NCBI RefSeq assembly: GCF_000342005.1 | Contig: NZ_AOHO01000028.1 | Location: 1 to 64,000, forward strand | Length of the DNA stretch: 64,000 nucleotides | Reading direction: 5' to 3' | Origin: Amycolatopsis decaplanina DSM 44594 | GTDB taxonomy: Bacteria; Actinomycetota; Actinomycetes; Mycobacteriales; Pseudonocardiaceae | Part shown: in pieces, positions 50,101 to 58,907 of the stretch | Layout of the letters: each line of letters opens with the position of its first letter | Numbering within the stretch: position 1 is the first letter of the stretch | Program-made: the position numbers and the translations under genes | Notes under the pieces: generated by a model | The model's database searches: none | What the model was told of the DNA's origin: nothing | The model's input: the letters and a program-made list of their open reading frames with translations, nothing else

Positions 50101-50256
50101 ATGGAGATGAACTGGATTTCGGACCGGGCGAACTGGGTGTCCGACCGGGCGAACTGGGTCTCGGACCGGGCGAACTGGGTTTCGGACCGCAGTGAGTGGG
50201 TTTCGGACCGGGCGCCGCGCGCGTCGGCCGGTGTCTACGAGCTGGTCTCGGTCTAG
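50101..50256 (+). CDS. Repeat peptide, candidate multicore RiPP precursor
   Basis: 51 residues. After M-E-M come five contiguous heptads: NWISDRA, NWVSDRA, NWVSDRA, NWVSDRS, EWVSDRA (50110-50214), then a tail PRASAGVYELVSV. AGGAGG lies 4 bases before the ATG, the best ribosome binding site in the cluster. The DNA repeats differ mostly at silent third positions (Val as GTG, GTC, GTT; Ser as TCG, TCC; Arg as CGG, CGC), so the peptide repeat has been kept by selection rather than by recent duplication. No N-terminal leader; the C-terminal tail may be the recognition segment. Neighbours are modifying enzymes and an exporter-like protein. No family is recognised. Confidence 0.75.
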   Translation: MEMNWISDRANWVSDRANWVSDRANWVSDRSEWVSDRAPRASAGVYELVSV

Positions 50257-50357
50257 CCGACCAGGCCGGCGCGGCCGGTCAAAGCGCATGATCGGCCGCG
50301 TCGGCCGTACCTGGGGGCAGGAGGCGCCCCGCATCGAAAAACGCGAAAGGTGCCCCG

Positions 50358-51227
50358 TTGATAGTTCTGGCTGTGCTGCTCGTGCTCGTCGCGGCGTTCG
50401 CCCATGCGGGCTGGAACGTGATCGCGAAGAGAATGGGCATGTCGGGTTCGCTGTTCGTTTTCTCCTATATGGCCGTGGGTAGCGTGCTGGTACTGCCACT
50501 GGGGATCGGCACCCTCATCCTCGGCGGCCCGGTCGACCTCGGGCACTGGGTGCTGTCGGCCGTGGTCGGCACCTGCCTGCAGCTCAGCTACTACCTGCTG
50601 CTGCAACGCGCCTACCGTACGTCGGATCTATCGGTGGTCTACCCGCTGTCCAGTGGCGCGGCACCGGTATTCGCGATCGCCGCGGCCGTGCTGCTGCTCG
50701 GCGAGCGGCCGAGCCCGCTGGCCCTTCTCGGCGCGGCCACGGTGATCGGCGGGGTCCTGGTCATCACCGTGGACCGGTCGCCCGGCCCGATCGGCCGCGC
50801 CGCGAGGGTGTCCGCGTCCGGGTTCGGGGTGCTGATCGGTCTTGCCAACGCGCTGGCGACGTTGTGGGACAAGAACGTCGTCAGCGGCTTCGGTCTTTCA
50901 CCGCTGCTCGTCTTCTGGGGCGTGTCGGTCGGGGAGGTGCTCGTCCTGGCTCCGGTCGCGCTCGCGCGCACCCGAGCGCTGCGAGAGCTCTGGTCGGCGC
51001 ACCGGCGCGAAATCGTGGTGGTCGGCACGCTGGTGCCTACCGCGTATGTCCTCGTGCTCTTCGCGATCCGGTGGGCACCGGTCAGCGTAATCGCTCCAGT
51101 GAAGGAGTTGAGCATCGTGACCGCGGTCATCTTCGGCTGGTACTTCCTCGGGGAAGGCCATGTTCGCCGCCGGGTCACCGGCGCGCTGGTTGTGATGGGT
51201 GGTGTGGCCATGCTGACCTTCGCTTGA
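50358..51227 (+). CDS. EamA/DMT-family transporter
   Basis: 289 residues, ten transmembrane helices in two EamA halves (~3-135 and ~150-285). Repeat signatures include FAHAGWNVIAKRMG near residue 14 and YPLSSGAAPVFAIAAAVLLL at ~96-115. TTG start with GAAAGG upstream. 101 bp after the repeat peptide, same strand. Could export the cluster product or a resistance-related metabolite. Confidence 0.88.
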   Translation: MIVLAVLLVLVAAFAHAGWNVIAKRMGMSGSLFVFSYMAVGSVLVLPLGIGTLILGGPVDLGHWVLSAVVGTCLQLSYYLLLQRAYRTSDLSVVYPLSSGAAPVFAIAAAVLLLGERPSPLALLGAATVIGGVLVITVDRSPGPIGRAARVSASGFGVLIGLANALATLWDKNVVSGFGLSPLLVFWGVSVGEVLVLAPVALARTRALRELWSAHRREIVVVGTLVPTAYVLVLFAIRWAPVSVIAPVKELSIVTAVIFGWYFLGEGHVRRRVTGALVVMGGVAMLTFA

Positions 51228-51264
51228 GGCCCGGCCCGCTCACGGTTTCGAAAGGAACAAGACC

Positions 51265-52098
51265 ATGAACACGTCGTCACCCGAGACAGCGGTGCGGCAG
51301 ACCTTCGACACGGTGGCAGGGTCCTACGACCAGAACGGCGTCGAGTACTTCCGCCCGATCGCAGCACGGCTCGTCGAGCTAGCCGCGCTCAGTGCCGGTG
51401 AGTACGTCCTGGACATCGGCTGCGGCCGTGGCGCGGCGCTGTTCGCGGCGGCCGATGCGGTCGGCCCCTCCGGGCAGGTCGTCGGGATTGACGTCTCTCC
51501 GGCCATGATCGCGAAGACGGCGGCGAACCTGCGGCGCAGACACGCCAACGGAGCGGTCGTCGCGGTCATGGATGGCGCCGCTCCCGGCTTCGGACCCGGC
51601 TACTTCGACGCCGTCATCGGCAGCAACAGTGTGCATATGGTGCCGCACCTGGAATCCGCCTACGGCCGGTACCGGACCCTCTTGGCTCCCGGCGGACGCC
51701 TGGCGGTCTGTGCGCCGGCGTCAGTACTCGAACCAGAGCCCCGGGTGTTCGGGCTGCGGTCCATCGCGGCGGCCGCAGCCAGGTTCTCCGTCTCGCCCCG
51801 CGTCTACCCGCAAGAGGAAGCTTTCGGCGGCACGGAAAGGGCGACCGCGGACCTCCGGCGCGCCGGTTTCTCCGATGTCGCCGTCCACGTCGAGGACGTC
51901 CTCCTGCGGGCGGACTCACCGGATCAGCTCGTCAGCTGGACCTGGACGCACGGTATGCGGATGATGTGGGACACGATGCCCGCGGAGCACCACGAGACGG
52001 TCGCACAAGAGATCGCTGCCGAAGCAGCCGAGTACGTGACGGAATCCGGCGTCCTCGAAATCCCGTCTCCCGTGCGGTACTTCGTCGCCCGCTGCTGA
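51265..52098 (+). CDS. Class I SAM-dependent methyltransferase
   Basis: 277 residues. Motif I VLDIGCGRGAALFAA (~48), acidic end VVGIDVSP (~73), motif post-I GYFDAVIGSNSVHMVPH (~112). UbiE/methyltransf_11 type. GAAAGGAAC before the ATG. Last gene of the plus-strand run with the repeat peptide and transporter. Target unknown: N-, C- or O-methylation are all possible. Confidence 0.9.
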   Translation: MNTSSPETAVRQTFDTVAGSYDQNGVEYFRPIAARLVELAALSAGEYVLDIGCGRGAALFAAADAVGPSGQVVGIDVSPAMIAKTAANLRRRHANGAVVAVMDGAAPGFGPGYFDAVIGSNSVHMVPHLESAYGRYRTLLAPGGRLAVCAPASVLEPEPRVFGLRSIAAAAARFSVSPRVYPQEEAFGGTERATADLRRAGFSDVAVHVEDVLLRADSPDQLVSWTWTHGMRMMWDTMPAEHHETVAQEIAAEAAEYVTESGVLEIPSPVRYFVARC

Positions 52099-52141
52099 TC
52101 GCCGTACTCCAACGTCCTTATCCGACCGGAACAGGTCGAGT

Positions 52142-52310
52142 AGGTCCACCACGCTTATCGACCCTGGTGCGCCGCGGACGGGACGTGGGACCGGATCCTG
52201 GAGCACGTGATCGTCAAGGACGACTCCCTAGGCACGTCGAGGACAACGTCGCGTTCGTGATCAGCGTCGACTCCACGAACATCCGGGCGCATCAGCAGGT
52301 CTTGAGCACC
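52142..52310 (+). pseudogene. IS5-family transposase remnant
   Basis: WCAADGTWDRILEHVIVKDD in one frame, followed by VISVDSTNIRAHQ in another after a shift near 52230. This is the segment with the first catalytic Asp of IS5-type DDE transposases. No ends or inverted repeats are seen. The following 52311-52840 has open frames on both strands without recognisable domains; I call no gene there. Confidence 0.6.
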
Positions 52311-52848
52311 CGTGTCGACACCATGGCCGGCACCGAATTCTCCCTTCGACAGCGCAGGCTGGACTGGGTGCCGGTCGAGTGCCTCCTCGAACCCGTGATC
52401 GCCACGACGCGTACCTACGAGTTCGACGAGGCGGTATTCGACCTGCCCTCCGAGCGGCTCGAAGCCGGTCTGCCGGCTGACACCGTCCGCCTCGTCGGAT
52501 TGTTGCCGCTCAACGACTTCACAGCCAGCATGGCCGAGATCTCTCTGTCTGACGGCGTTGTCCTGCGGCCGATGACCACCTCAATCTCGGGACACACCGC
52601 CCAGAAGACGTCATCGTCGGAATCATCGAAGCCGATGACTCCGCAGAGCAGCCAGCGCGGGCCCAGCAGGTGCTCCCACTCCAACCGCGCCGAACCTGCA
52701 AGCAGATGCGGGAAACGACCGGTGAAAATCCCGGCACCGAGCCCTCGTGCCTGATTCACGAACGTGTCCGCGGTTCTCTGAACTTGATCCAGATTGACGT
52801 TGCCAGGCCCGATCACGACAAGACTGCCGGCGCCCCGGGCTATTACGA

Positions 52849-52886
52849 GTAAAGCTCGGGGTCGTGTTGGCGACCCCGAGCTTTAC
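52849..52886. terminator. Bidirectional hairpin
   Basis: 16-bp perfect stem, arms 52849-52864 and 52871-52886, six-base loop. It lies 67 bp beyond the stop of the minus-strand lamin-tail gene and would terminate it. Confidence 0.7.
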
Positions 52887-52953
52887 CATTCCTAAAGCCA
52901 GAAGATGACTATGAACCGATAGCTAAAATCTCAACTATGTGGTCGACCGTGCG

Positions 52954-53508
52954 TCACGGAGCGGAGGGAGCAGTGGCGTCGAAGACGCACGGAGTCCGCG
53001 GACCCGGGACGAAGTCGGTGGGAGTTCCGGAGAACCCGACCCGATGAAGCGACAACCTGGCCAGGTGCACACGAGGAGTCGTCGCAGCGTCCACGCGAGC
53101 ACCCCCCGGCGTGCCCAGCACCATCTTGAGAGCCCTGGCGCTGGGGAGGTTCTCGGTGAAGATCTGGTCGGGCACACAGCCGGTGAACGCGGCGTTGGCG
53201 ATCGTGTACACCTGCCGCGGCCCCAAGGTGGTCCCCACGGGAATCGGGATCGTCACGACCTGCTGGCCGACCATCGCCTGCAGCTGCAGGCCCCCGATGG
53301 GCACCCGGGCGAAGCTGGGGTTCGCGATCTCGATGTAGTCCTGGAACGCCGCGGCGGGGCCGGTACCACGGGTGGCGACCTCGCTGATGTAGACGGTGGG
53401 CACCTGCTGCTGGACCGCTTTCTCCGCCGCGGTCGCGGGGCCGGAAGCCCCCATTACCAGCGCGCCAGTACTGGCCGCCACGGCAAGTGCGGAAACAATG
53501 CGCTTCAC
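52954..53508 (-). CDS. Secreted lamin-tail-domain protein
   Basis: 184 residues from GTG 53508 with AAAGGAG 8 bases upstream. Signal peptide MKRIVSALAVAASTGALVMG ending at ATAA. LTD domain ~38-165: VYISEVATRGTG, FQDYIEIANPS, VPIGGLQLQAMVG, ALKMVLGTPG, typical of bacterial exported lamin-tail domains. Two Cys (~112, ~175). Role unknown; such domains often bind surfaces or accompany exported nucleases. Confidence 0.8.
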   Translation of the reverse strand: MKRIVSALAVAASTGALVMGASGPATAAEKAVQQQVPTVYISEVATRGTGPAAAFQDYIEIANPSFARVPIGGLQLQAMVGQQVVTIPIPVGTTLGPRQVYTIANAAFTGCVPDQIFTENLPSARALKMVLGTPGGARVDAATTPRVHLARLSLHRVGFSGTPTDFVPGPRTPCVFDATAPSAP

Positions 53509-53538
53509 AAAGTTCTCCTTTGTCAGGTTGAAACAACT

Positions 53539-53586
53539 TCAATGGATGGAAACCCAGCCAGGATGGATGGAAACCCAGCCAGGCAT
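53539..53586 (-). CDS. 15-residue ORF with two W-V-S heptads (possible leader peptide)
   Basis: MPGWVSIHPGWVSIH, then stop. AGGGG lies 7 bases upstream of the ATG. It is encoded by two perfect 21-bp direct repeats (53542-53562 and 53563-53583). It sits 30 bp upstream of the lamin-tail gene on the same strand. The heptad W-V-S-I-H-P-G recalls the W-V-S-D-R-A-N heptad of the cluster peptide. Translation is unproved. Confidence 0.3.
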   Translation of the reverse strand: MPGWVSIHPGWVSIH

Positions 53587-54079
53587 TGGCGGACCCCTGC
53601 GGCGACTCGAATGCGGAGCTTTGATATTCTCGCCACCGAGGAGTTCTGCACTAAACTGTGCCTTGAGAGCACCCCCCTTAGGAAAGGGGCCGTTGACGCG
53701 GCCCCGAGAATCGGGCCACACAGGAAAGCGACTAAGCGACGCCTTATCGGGCTACCTGAGTGCCGCAGTTCTGCGACAGGAGGCCGGATGGGTGAAGTTG
53801 AGCGCCGTCACCTGGCGCGCCTGCCCGCGGGCGTGGCCCGCACGTCGCCTACCTCGGGCAAGCGGCGATAACACTGGCACGAGAAATGCCATGGTCACGC
53901 GTAAGCGCGAAAAATCGCGACTTGCTGAACCAGCGCAGGCCGGACACCGCTTACGGGGCACGCCGAGAACGGCTCGATATGCACCCCTGTCTTCCGCTGG
54001 GTTCCTGGCGCCGGCACGGAGAGCCCGATGGCTGCCTCTACTTGTCGGCGCCAGTCGGCCATACCGCCGGCGAACGGCC

Positions 54080-54313
54080 TCATGAACTGATTGGCCAACG
54101 ATCGAGCTGTTGCCGTGCCGCCCGTTCGACCAGGATATGAACGAACACTCGCACCCGCGCGCGGGCGAAGCGGTCGAACTCGTTTCGCACCAGCCGACTC
54201 ACCGTTTCCGGCGACACCGCCGGATAGCTGCGGGCCAGCCTGTCGGCCAGCGCAGTCGGGTGGCCATGGAGCCGACCGGATGAGATGTCACCAATCGTGC
54301 GCGCATCGGTCAT
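54080..54313 (-). CDS. Small three-helix-bundle dimerisation-domain protein
   Basis: 77 residues. Pattern LARSYPAVSPETVSRLVRNE followed by FARARVRVFVHILVERAAR matches a small helical family common in actinomycetes. GAGAGGGCG precedes the ATG. Function unknown. The upstream stretch 53587-54079 holds no gene I can support. Confidence 0.7.
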   Translation of the reverse strand: MTDARTIGDISSGRLHGHPTALADRLARSYPAVSPETVSRLVRNEFDRFARARVRVFVHILVERAARQQLDRWPISS

Positions 54314-54568
54314 CGAAGTCGCCCTCTCTTGCGCCCATCAGGACCAGTAAGCCACGAAATTGACTCAGCTTATTATCGCGAGTGCGATCGTCATCCTTCA
54401 TGGCCACTATCTGCCAGTGGCCGAAACTCGCCTCAAGATCGGTGTACGCGCTCCTTTTTCCCCAGATCACGAACTAGATGAAGGTGATACATGAGACGTC
54501 TGGTCGCGGCCATAATGAGGTACTTCCTTGCTTACACCGGCCCGGCGTATCCAGTGTCAGGAGGATTC

Positions 54569-54976
54569 ATGTTCTGGCAGCGAAGTGTGACCGTGGCCGG
54601 CACCATCATCGCCGCCGTGGCGATCGAGGTTTCCCGGAGACCGATGATGTCTGGGTCCTGATCGAACACGACGGGAAACCCCACCCATCCCCTGGGAGCC
54701 GCCCGATTGCACCGACATACGTCAGCTGATCGACGGCGGTCACACCTAGCATCTCGGCTTCGTTGCCCGGTTCGTGCACGCGAACCGGGGAACCAGCTCG
54801 GAGACCTGCTCTGGACCATCGGCGACACCACAATCGTCGCCATCGACGACGCCGGCACAAGCAAAGATCTCTACTTCCCCAACGGAGTCAAGTTCTGGAA
54901 CTTCGCCACCGCCGGCCGGGTCGTCGACGCCCTCCGCCAGGCCGGCATCGCCGACCTGTCCATCACACCCACCTAG
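54569..54976 (+). pseudogene. Decayed hypothetical gene
   Basis: The start MFWQRSVTVAGTIIAAVAIE soon loses frame. Coding-like pieces appear in other frames: DVWVLIEHDGKPHPSPGS (~54645-54700) and GDTTIVAIDDAGTSKDLYFP (~54820-54880) through to ADLSITPT. At least two frameshifts are needed. The remaining 54314-54568 holds nothing clear. Confidence 0.45.
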
Positions 54977-55083
54977 CAATGGCCTCTCACCTCGCGGCGG
55001 ACGTCACAAACCCAGGCGCGCATATCGTGCAGGTCGACAGTTTTTCCTGATGGCACCGAGATAGCTGCGTTCGCCGGCGTGGA

Positions 55084-55377
55084 TCACCTGTGACGACTCC
55101 GGAGCGGTCTCCGCCTGGATTCGCGTTGTCTGCCCATGCGTCGAGCGGCCAACGGGACTGCCATGACGCACAGAACGATCACGACCAGAATCGTGATTCC
55201 GAGAACGTTCGCCGGCACCAAGGGCTTGATCACGGACATCGCGACCAGCATCCAGCCCGCCAGAGTGAAGATCTCGAGAACGAACGATCGCCACTTCCGG
55301 TCGGCGGACGGCCGCAGAAGTATGCCGCCGACGACCAGCGCCACGCCCACCGCTCCCCACCACCACTGATCCCCCAT
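55084..55377 (-). CDS. Small membrane protein
   Basis: 97 residues, about three transmembrane helices (~6-22, ~33-50, ~54-78). MGDQWWWGAVGVALVVGG start with GGGGAGCGGG upstream; basic C-terminus RRMGRQRESRRRPLRSRHR on the cytoplasmic side. No family recognised. Region 55378-55719 beyond its start shows no gene. Confidence 0.65.
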   Translation of the reverse strand: MGDQWWWGAVGVALVVGGILLRPSADRKWRSFVLEIFTLAGWMLVAMSVIKPLVPANVLGITILVVIVLCVMAVPLAARRMGRQRESRRRPLRSRHR

Positions 55378-55719
55378 TACCCGCTCCCCTCGTTCCGATG
55401 TGCGGACCGTCGCCCAGGAGTACCCGAGTCAGTGCCCGGTTACCCCTGGGGCGTTCGGTGTCGAGACCGTGCCCGGTCCGGCAGCATGGCCGGTTCCGCC
55501 GAGAAACCGGACAGTGGGTGTAGACCGCGAGTATCAACCGTAGGGCCGAGATGGCACGCAGCGATCTTCTGGTGAGCTGGCCACTCGGTGTCATGTCTTG
55601 GCGATGGCGCCGCCGGGCGTGTCGACGTACTCCAAGTGCGGTGACGTCGGTATCACCGGGAAGCGGGCGGTGACGCGCACGTAACCAGCCTTTCAGGCAG
55701 CCGTGTGCGCGGCGGCTAG

Positions 55720-56226
55720 GTGGCCGCGCTGTGGGACGTCGGCCACGCCGCCAGCTGGGCGATCCGGGACGAGGAGGAGCATCCCTGTCTGATCGCCGTC
55801 GTGTCGCTCAATGATTCCCTCAAACGCGTCAGTTTGGGCGAGTTCGGCGTCCACTACCAAGACCAGCACGCGCGAGGTGACCTGCTACACGGCTGCCTGC
55901 ATGAACTGCCGGACGAGCCGACGCCGTTCTCCCTCGACGTCAGCGGCGCCCCAGAGCACGTGGCCGCCGAGTGCGCGGCCTGGTTCGAGACGATCCTGCG
56001 CAGACCTGTCGGCTTCGAGCGCCGGCACAACCACCACGGTCAGCCTTACGCCGAAATCTGGAAGTTCAGCGACAACGGGGACGTGCTGAGCCAGTCCTAC
56101 AACCCCGCCGTAGCGCCCCGCGGGCAGCGCAAGCGCCTGGTCCGCGGAGGCTTCGTCTTCGGCCGCGGCTGGACACAGGTCAAGGGCGTCAAGGACCCGC
56201 CTTCGCACGAACGACGCGTGCGCTGA
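55720..56226 (+). CDS. Hypothetical protein
   Basis: 168 residues, GTG start (MAALWDVGHAASWAIRDEEE). Soluble alpha/beta pattern; the HNHHGQPYAEIWKFSD stretch (~115) is His-rich. Good codon bias throughout. Not recognised. Stands alone, and the 276 bp after it hold no gene. Confidence 0.65.
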   Translation: MAALWDVGHAASWAIRDEEEHPCLIAVVSLNDSLKRVSLGEFGVHYQDQHARGDLLHGCLHELPDEPTPFSLDVSGAPEHVAAECAAWFETILRRPVGFERRHNHHGQPYAEIWKFSDNGDVLSQSYNPAVAPRGQRKRLVRGGFVFGRGWTQVKGVKDPPSHERRVR

Positions 56227-56502
56227 CAACGCATGCCCGCCAACGGCCGTGTTCGACCGTATGCGCATGACGGCGACGTGATCAGCACGCCGCACAAAGA
56301 CCGCTTCGGCACGCCCTTCGACGGACACCGGCCCGCACCGCCAGGGACAGGTCGCACCTGACCGAATTTCCGTGGGCCGGGCTGAGGTGGTCATCTGGTG
56401 GTCGTGCCGGACCGGTGAAGGGACTGATCGCTGCCGTTTGGCGCCCGCGCGCGATTCTCCGTATCGTGAGGCTGTTCGCCCGGCCGACCACGAGGGGACG
56501 CG

Positions 56503-56769
56503 ATGTTCTGGACCATCCTGGGCTGGATCCTGTTCGGCCTGATCGCCGGTTTCATCGCGCGAGCCTTGGTGCCAGGCAAGGACGACATCGGCCTGCTGCG
56601 CACGATCGTGCTGGGCATCGTCGGCTCGGTCGTGGGCGGCCTGCTGTTCGGTCTGCTCACCGTGGGTTTCCGTGGCTTCCAGCCCGCTGGATGGATCGGA
56701 TCGATCATCGGTGCGGTCATCGTCCTGGTCATCTACAACAAGGTGACCGGTCGCAAGACCCGCACCTGA
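56503..56769 (+). CDS. GlsB/YeaQ/YmgE-family stress membrane protein
   Basis: 88 residues, three membrane helices. Family signature LGWILFGLIAGFIARALVPG and GIVGSVVGGLLFG, with a final helix before YNKVTGRKTRT. GAGGGG upstream of the ATG. Associated with envelope or general stress responses in the family. Confidence 0.88.
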   Translation: MFWTILGWILFGLIAGFIARALVPGKDDIGLLRTIVLGIVGSVVGGLLFGLLTVGFRGFQPAGWIGSIIGAVIVLVIYNKVTGRKTRT

Positions 56770-56945
56770 CCGGCCGCCGGTGGCGCAGGGCTTCTCCTCG
56801 GCAGAGCATGAAAGCGGACGAGGCCGGTGTAGGCACCGTCTCGCGCGAGCAGTTCGTCGTAAGCCCCCCACTCGGCCTCTTTTCCGTTCTCCAGCAAGAC
56901 GATCTGGTCACCGTCGCACACGAGCGAACCGGTCACGGCGTTCAA
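56733..56945 (-). pseudogene. C-terminal fragment of an ABC exporter ATPase
   Basis: DQIVLLENGKEAEWGAYDEL-LARDGAYTGLVRFHA matches the last ~40 residues of a transporter ATP-binding domain (after the H-loop). Nothing of the cassette upstream remains, and its end overlaps the preceding gene. Confidence 0.65.
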
Positions 56946-56965
56946 CCGCAGTCTCGGTGAGTGGC

Positions 56966-57577
56966 TCAGCGACGGACCTTGTACTTCAGGTGCAGCACCC
57001 GGTCACCCTGGATGACCACGTCGGGATCCTCCAGCAGATGCTGTCCGTCGATGCCGCCGAAGAACCGCTTGCCCGAGCCGAACACCACCGGCACGACGTC
57101 CATCGCCACCTCGTCCACGAGGCCCGCCGCGAGGATCTGGCCGCCCACCTCGCCGGCGTTCACCGCGATGGTCCGCTCTCCGGCGAGTTCCTGAGCCTTG
57201 GCGATCGCGGCGGTCACGTCGTCGACGAAGTGGTAGGACGCCTCCGGATGCCAGCCCTCGGGCTTGGGCCGATGGGACACCACGACCACGTGGTCACCCG
57301 CGGGCGGCTTCCCCTCCCAGCCGTTCACCAGGTCGAACAGGGTCCTGCCCATCACGATCGTGCCGATCGACTCCCACATCGGCCGGACGTACCCCGCCGA
57401 CTTGCCGGAAACCCTGATCCCGCCCCCGGTCCCGGAATGGTCGTACTCCCCGACTTCATTCCTGAGGAGCGGGACATCCCCACTGAAGAGCCACTCGTGG
57501 AGCGGGCCGACGTCGTCGTTCTTGTCGGCGATGAAACCGTCCACCGACATCACGTTGTGCATGATCACTGTGCCCAC
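56966..57577 (-). CDS. Dihydrofolate reductase-like (RibD C-terminal) protein
   Basis: 203 residues from GTG 57577 with AGGAGG 6 bases upstream. RibD_C/DHFR fold: MHNVMSVDGFIADKND at the start, IGTIVMGRTLFDLVNGW (~85), TIAVNAGEVGGQILAAGLVDE (~140), PVVFGSGKRFFGG. Such proteins reduce pteridine- or pyrimidine-like compounds with NADPH; substrate unknown. An AraC regulator follows upstream on the same strand. Confidence 0.88.
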   Translation of the reverse strand: MGTVIMHNVMSVDGFIADKNDDVGPLHEWLFSGDVPLLRNEVGEYDHSGTGGGIRVSGKSAGYVRPMWESIGTIVMGRTLFDLVNGWEGKPPAGDHVVVVSHRPKPEGWHPEASYHFVDDVTAAIAKAQELAGERTIAVNAGEVGGQILAAGLVDEVAMDVVPVVFGSGKRFFGGIDGQHLLEDPDVVIQGDRVLHLKYKVRR

Positions 57578-57650
57578 AGGGCCCTCCTCGGATCTCTTGC
57601 GCGTCCGTCCCGATCTTGTCGTCCCGCGGACGGACACGCTTGTAAAAAAA

Positions 57651-58481
57651 TCACTCGGCCGGCATCGGCGGGAACTGCTGCTCGGCGGGGAACCGGCGCC
57701 GCAACGCCAGGAATTCCGTCGGGGTGTGGCCGGTGAAGTCCTTGAACTCCTTGCCGAAGTGGGCCTGGTCGAAATAGCCCGCCGCGTGCGCGTGCTCCGA
57801 CCAGTCGACCGAAAGCCGTGCGTCGACGGACAGGATCAGCCGGGCGAAGCGGTAGATTCGCGCCACCCGTTTCGGGGTGACCCCGACATGGGACTTGAAC
57901 TGCGCGGCAAGGTGATTGGCGCTTACCCCGGCGGCCTCGGTCAGCGCCCCGACCTGGATCGCACCGTGGGATACCTCCAGCCGTCCGGCCGTATGGAGAA
58001 CGAGGCCGAGACCACGCGCCGGTGCGTCGGCGAGCCGAGAGCGCAGCTCGGCTTCCACCACCCGCAGTGTTTCGGCAGGCGACGTCAGGTCGCCGATCCG
58101 GTTACGGATCCGGTCCAGTGACCGCCGCCAGACGGCGTCGACCGGCACCCAGCGGTTACGGAGTTCGGTCGCGGGCAGGTCGATGAAGGGCGACAACCCC
58201 CAAGGCTTGAAATGCACCGCCACCAGCCGCACCCATGCGGGGTACTCGACCTGGAAACGCCTGGTCCAGAGGCCCATGAACCAGCCGTCGGTGAACACCG
58301 CGACCGGCACCGAAGGGTCGGAATCCCACAGGCGGACGGGGTCGCCGAGGTTGATGAACAGATGCGCCGACGGCATCGGCGGGACATTCATCCGCCGGTG
58401 ATACGGCACGCCGGTCAGGCAGTAGACGTCGTCGATGAACCGATCCAGTGGTGGGGCGGGCACCTGACCGACGTAGTCCAT
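57651..58481 (-). CDS. AraC-family transcriptional regulator
   Basis: 276 residues. N-terminal sensory domain ~1-150 (LFINLGDPVRLW), C-terminal double helix-turn-helix ~165-265 (VGALTEAAGVSANHLAAQFK, AGYFDQAHFGKEFKDFTGHT). The gene downstream is the DHFR-like one, 73 bp away, so it may control it. Confidence 0.88.
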   Translation of the reverse strand: MDYVGQVPAPPLDRFIDDVYCLTGVPYHRRMNVPPMPSAHLFINLGDPVRLWDSDPSVPVAVFTDGWFMGLWTRRFQVEYPAWVRLVAVHFKPWGLSPFIDLPATELRNRWVPVDAVWRRSLDRIRNRIGDLTSPAETLRVVEAELRSRLADAPARGLGLVLHTAGRLEVSHGAIQVGALTEAAGVSANHLAAQFKSHVGVTPKRVARIYRFARLILSVDARLSVDWSEHAHAAGYFDQAHFGKEFKDFTGHTPTEFLALRRRFPAEQQFPPMPAE

Positions 58482-58676
58482 GGGCCCAGTGTGGCCATCA
58501 CGGCACGGCTTCGGCCATCAACCCGAGCACGCCCGAAACCGGTCTTGTCTGGTCGACCGTGCGGATGCCGACCTCGACCAGACCATGATCATCACATGCC
58601 GATCATGATCACCTGCCCAGGCGAGTCCTTGCTCATCAGGTGCCCTGGCTTGACGGACTTCCTGCCAAAACCGTCT

Positions 58677-58802
58677 TCACGTGTCCGCCGGCAGGTCTGA
58701 CGGACAGAGCGGGTCCTCGACGACGATGACCACGGTGCTCTTGCCAACGGCTTCCGGGGCGTGGGCGACATCCTTGAAGCTCGGCACGGCGGGTCCCTTC
58801 AC
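58677..58802 (-). CDS. Possible 41-residue ORF or gene remnant
   Basis: GTG start, VKGPAVPSFKDVAHAPEAVG then KSTVVIVVEDPLCPSDLPAD. Codon use fits the genome, but there is no clear ribosome binding site. The rest of 58482-58907 shows no gene; a short inverted repeat around TGATCAT is at ~58586-58611. Confidence 0.25.
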   Translation of the reverse strand: MKGPAVPSFKDVAHAPEAVGKSTVVIVVEDPLCPSDLPADT

Positions 58803-58907
58803 AGACACGGAGCCGCGGCCCACTGTAGGTCGATTCGTCCGAATTCGCCCCGGCTTTACAAGGTCGCCTCTACCCTGCTCCGCGTGACCGGCAGAAGGAC
58901 AGTGAGG

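Noticed and set aside
50110..50214. Tandem 21-bp repeat as a CRISPR array or simple minisatellite
   Set aside because: No spacers, units are contiguous and in frame, and changes are mostly silent, which suits a coding repeat. I found no CRISPR array in the window.
52415..52816. 133-codon minus-strand ORF next to the IS5 remnant
   Set aside because: The opposite strand reads equally well, neither has a start signal or known domain, and the area is decayed; I left it uncalled.
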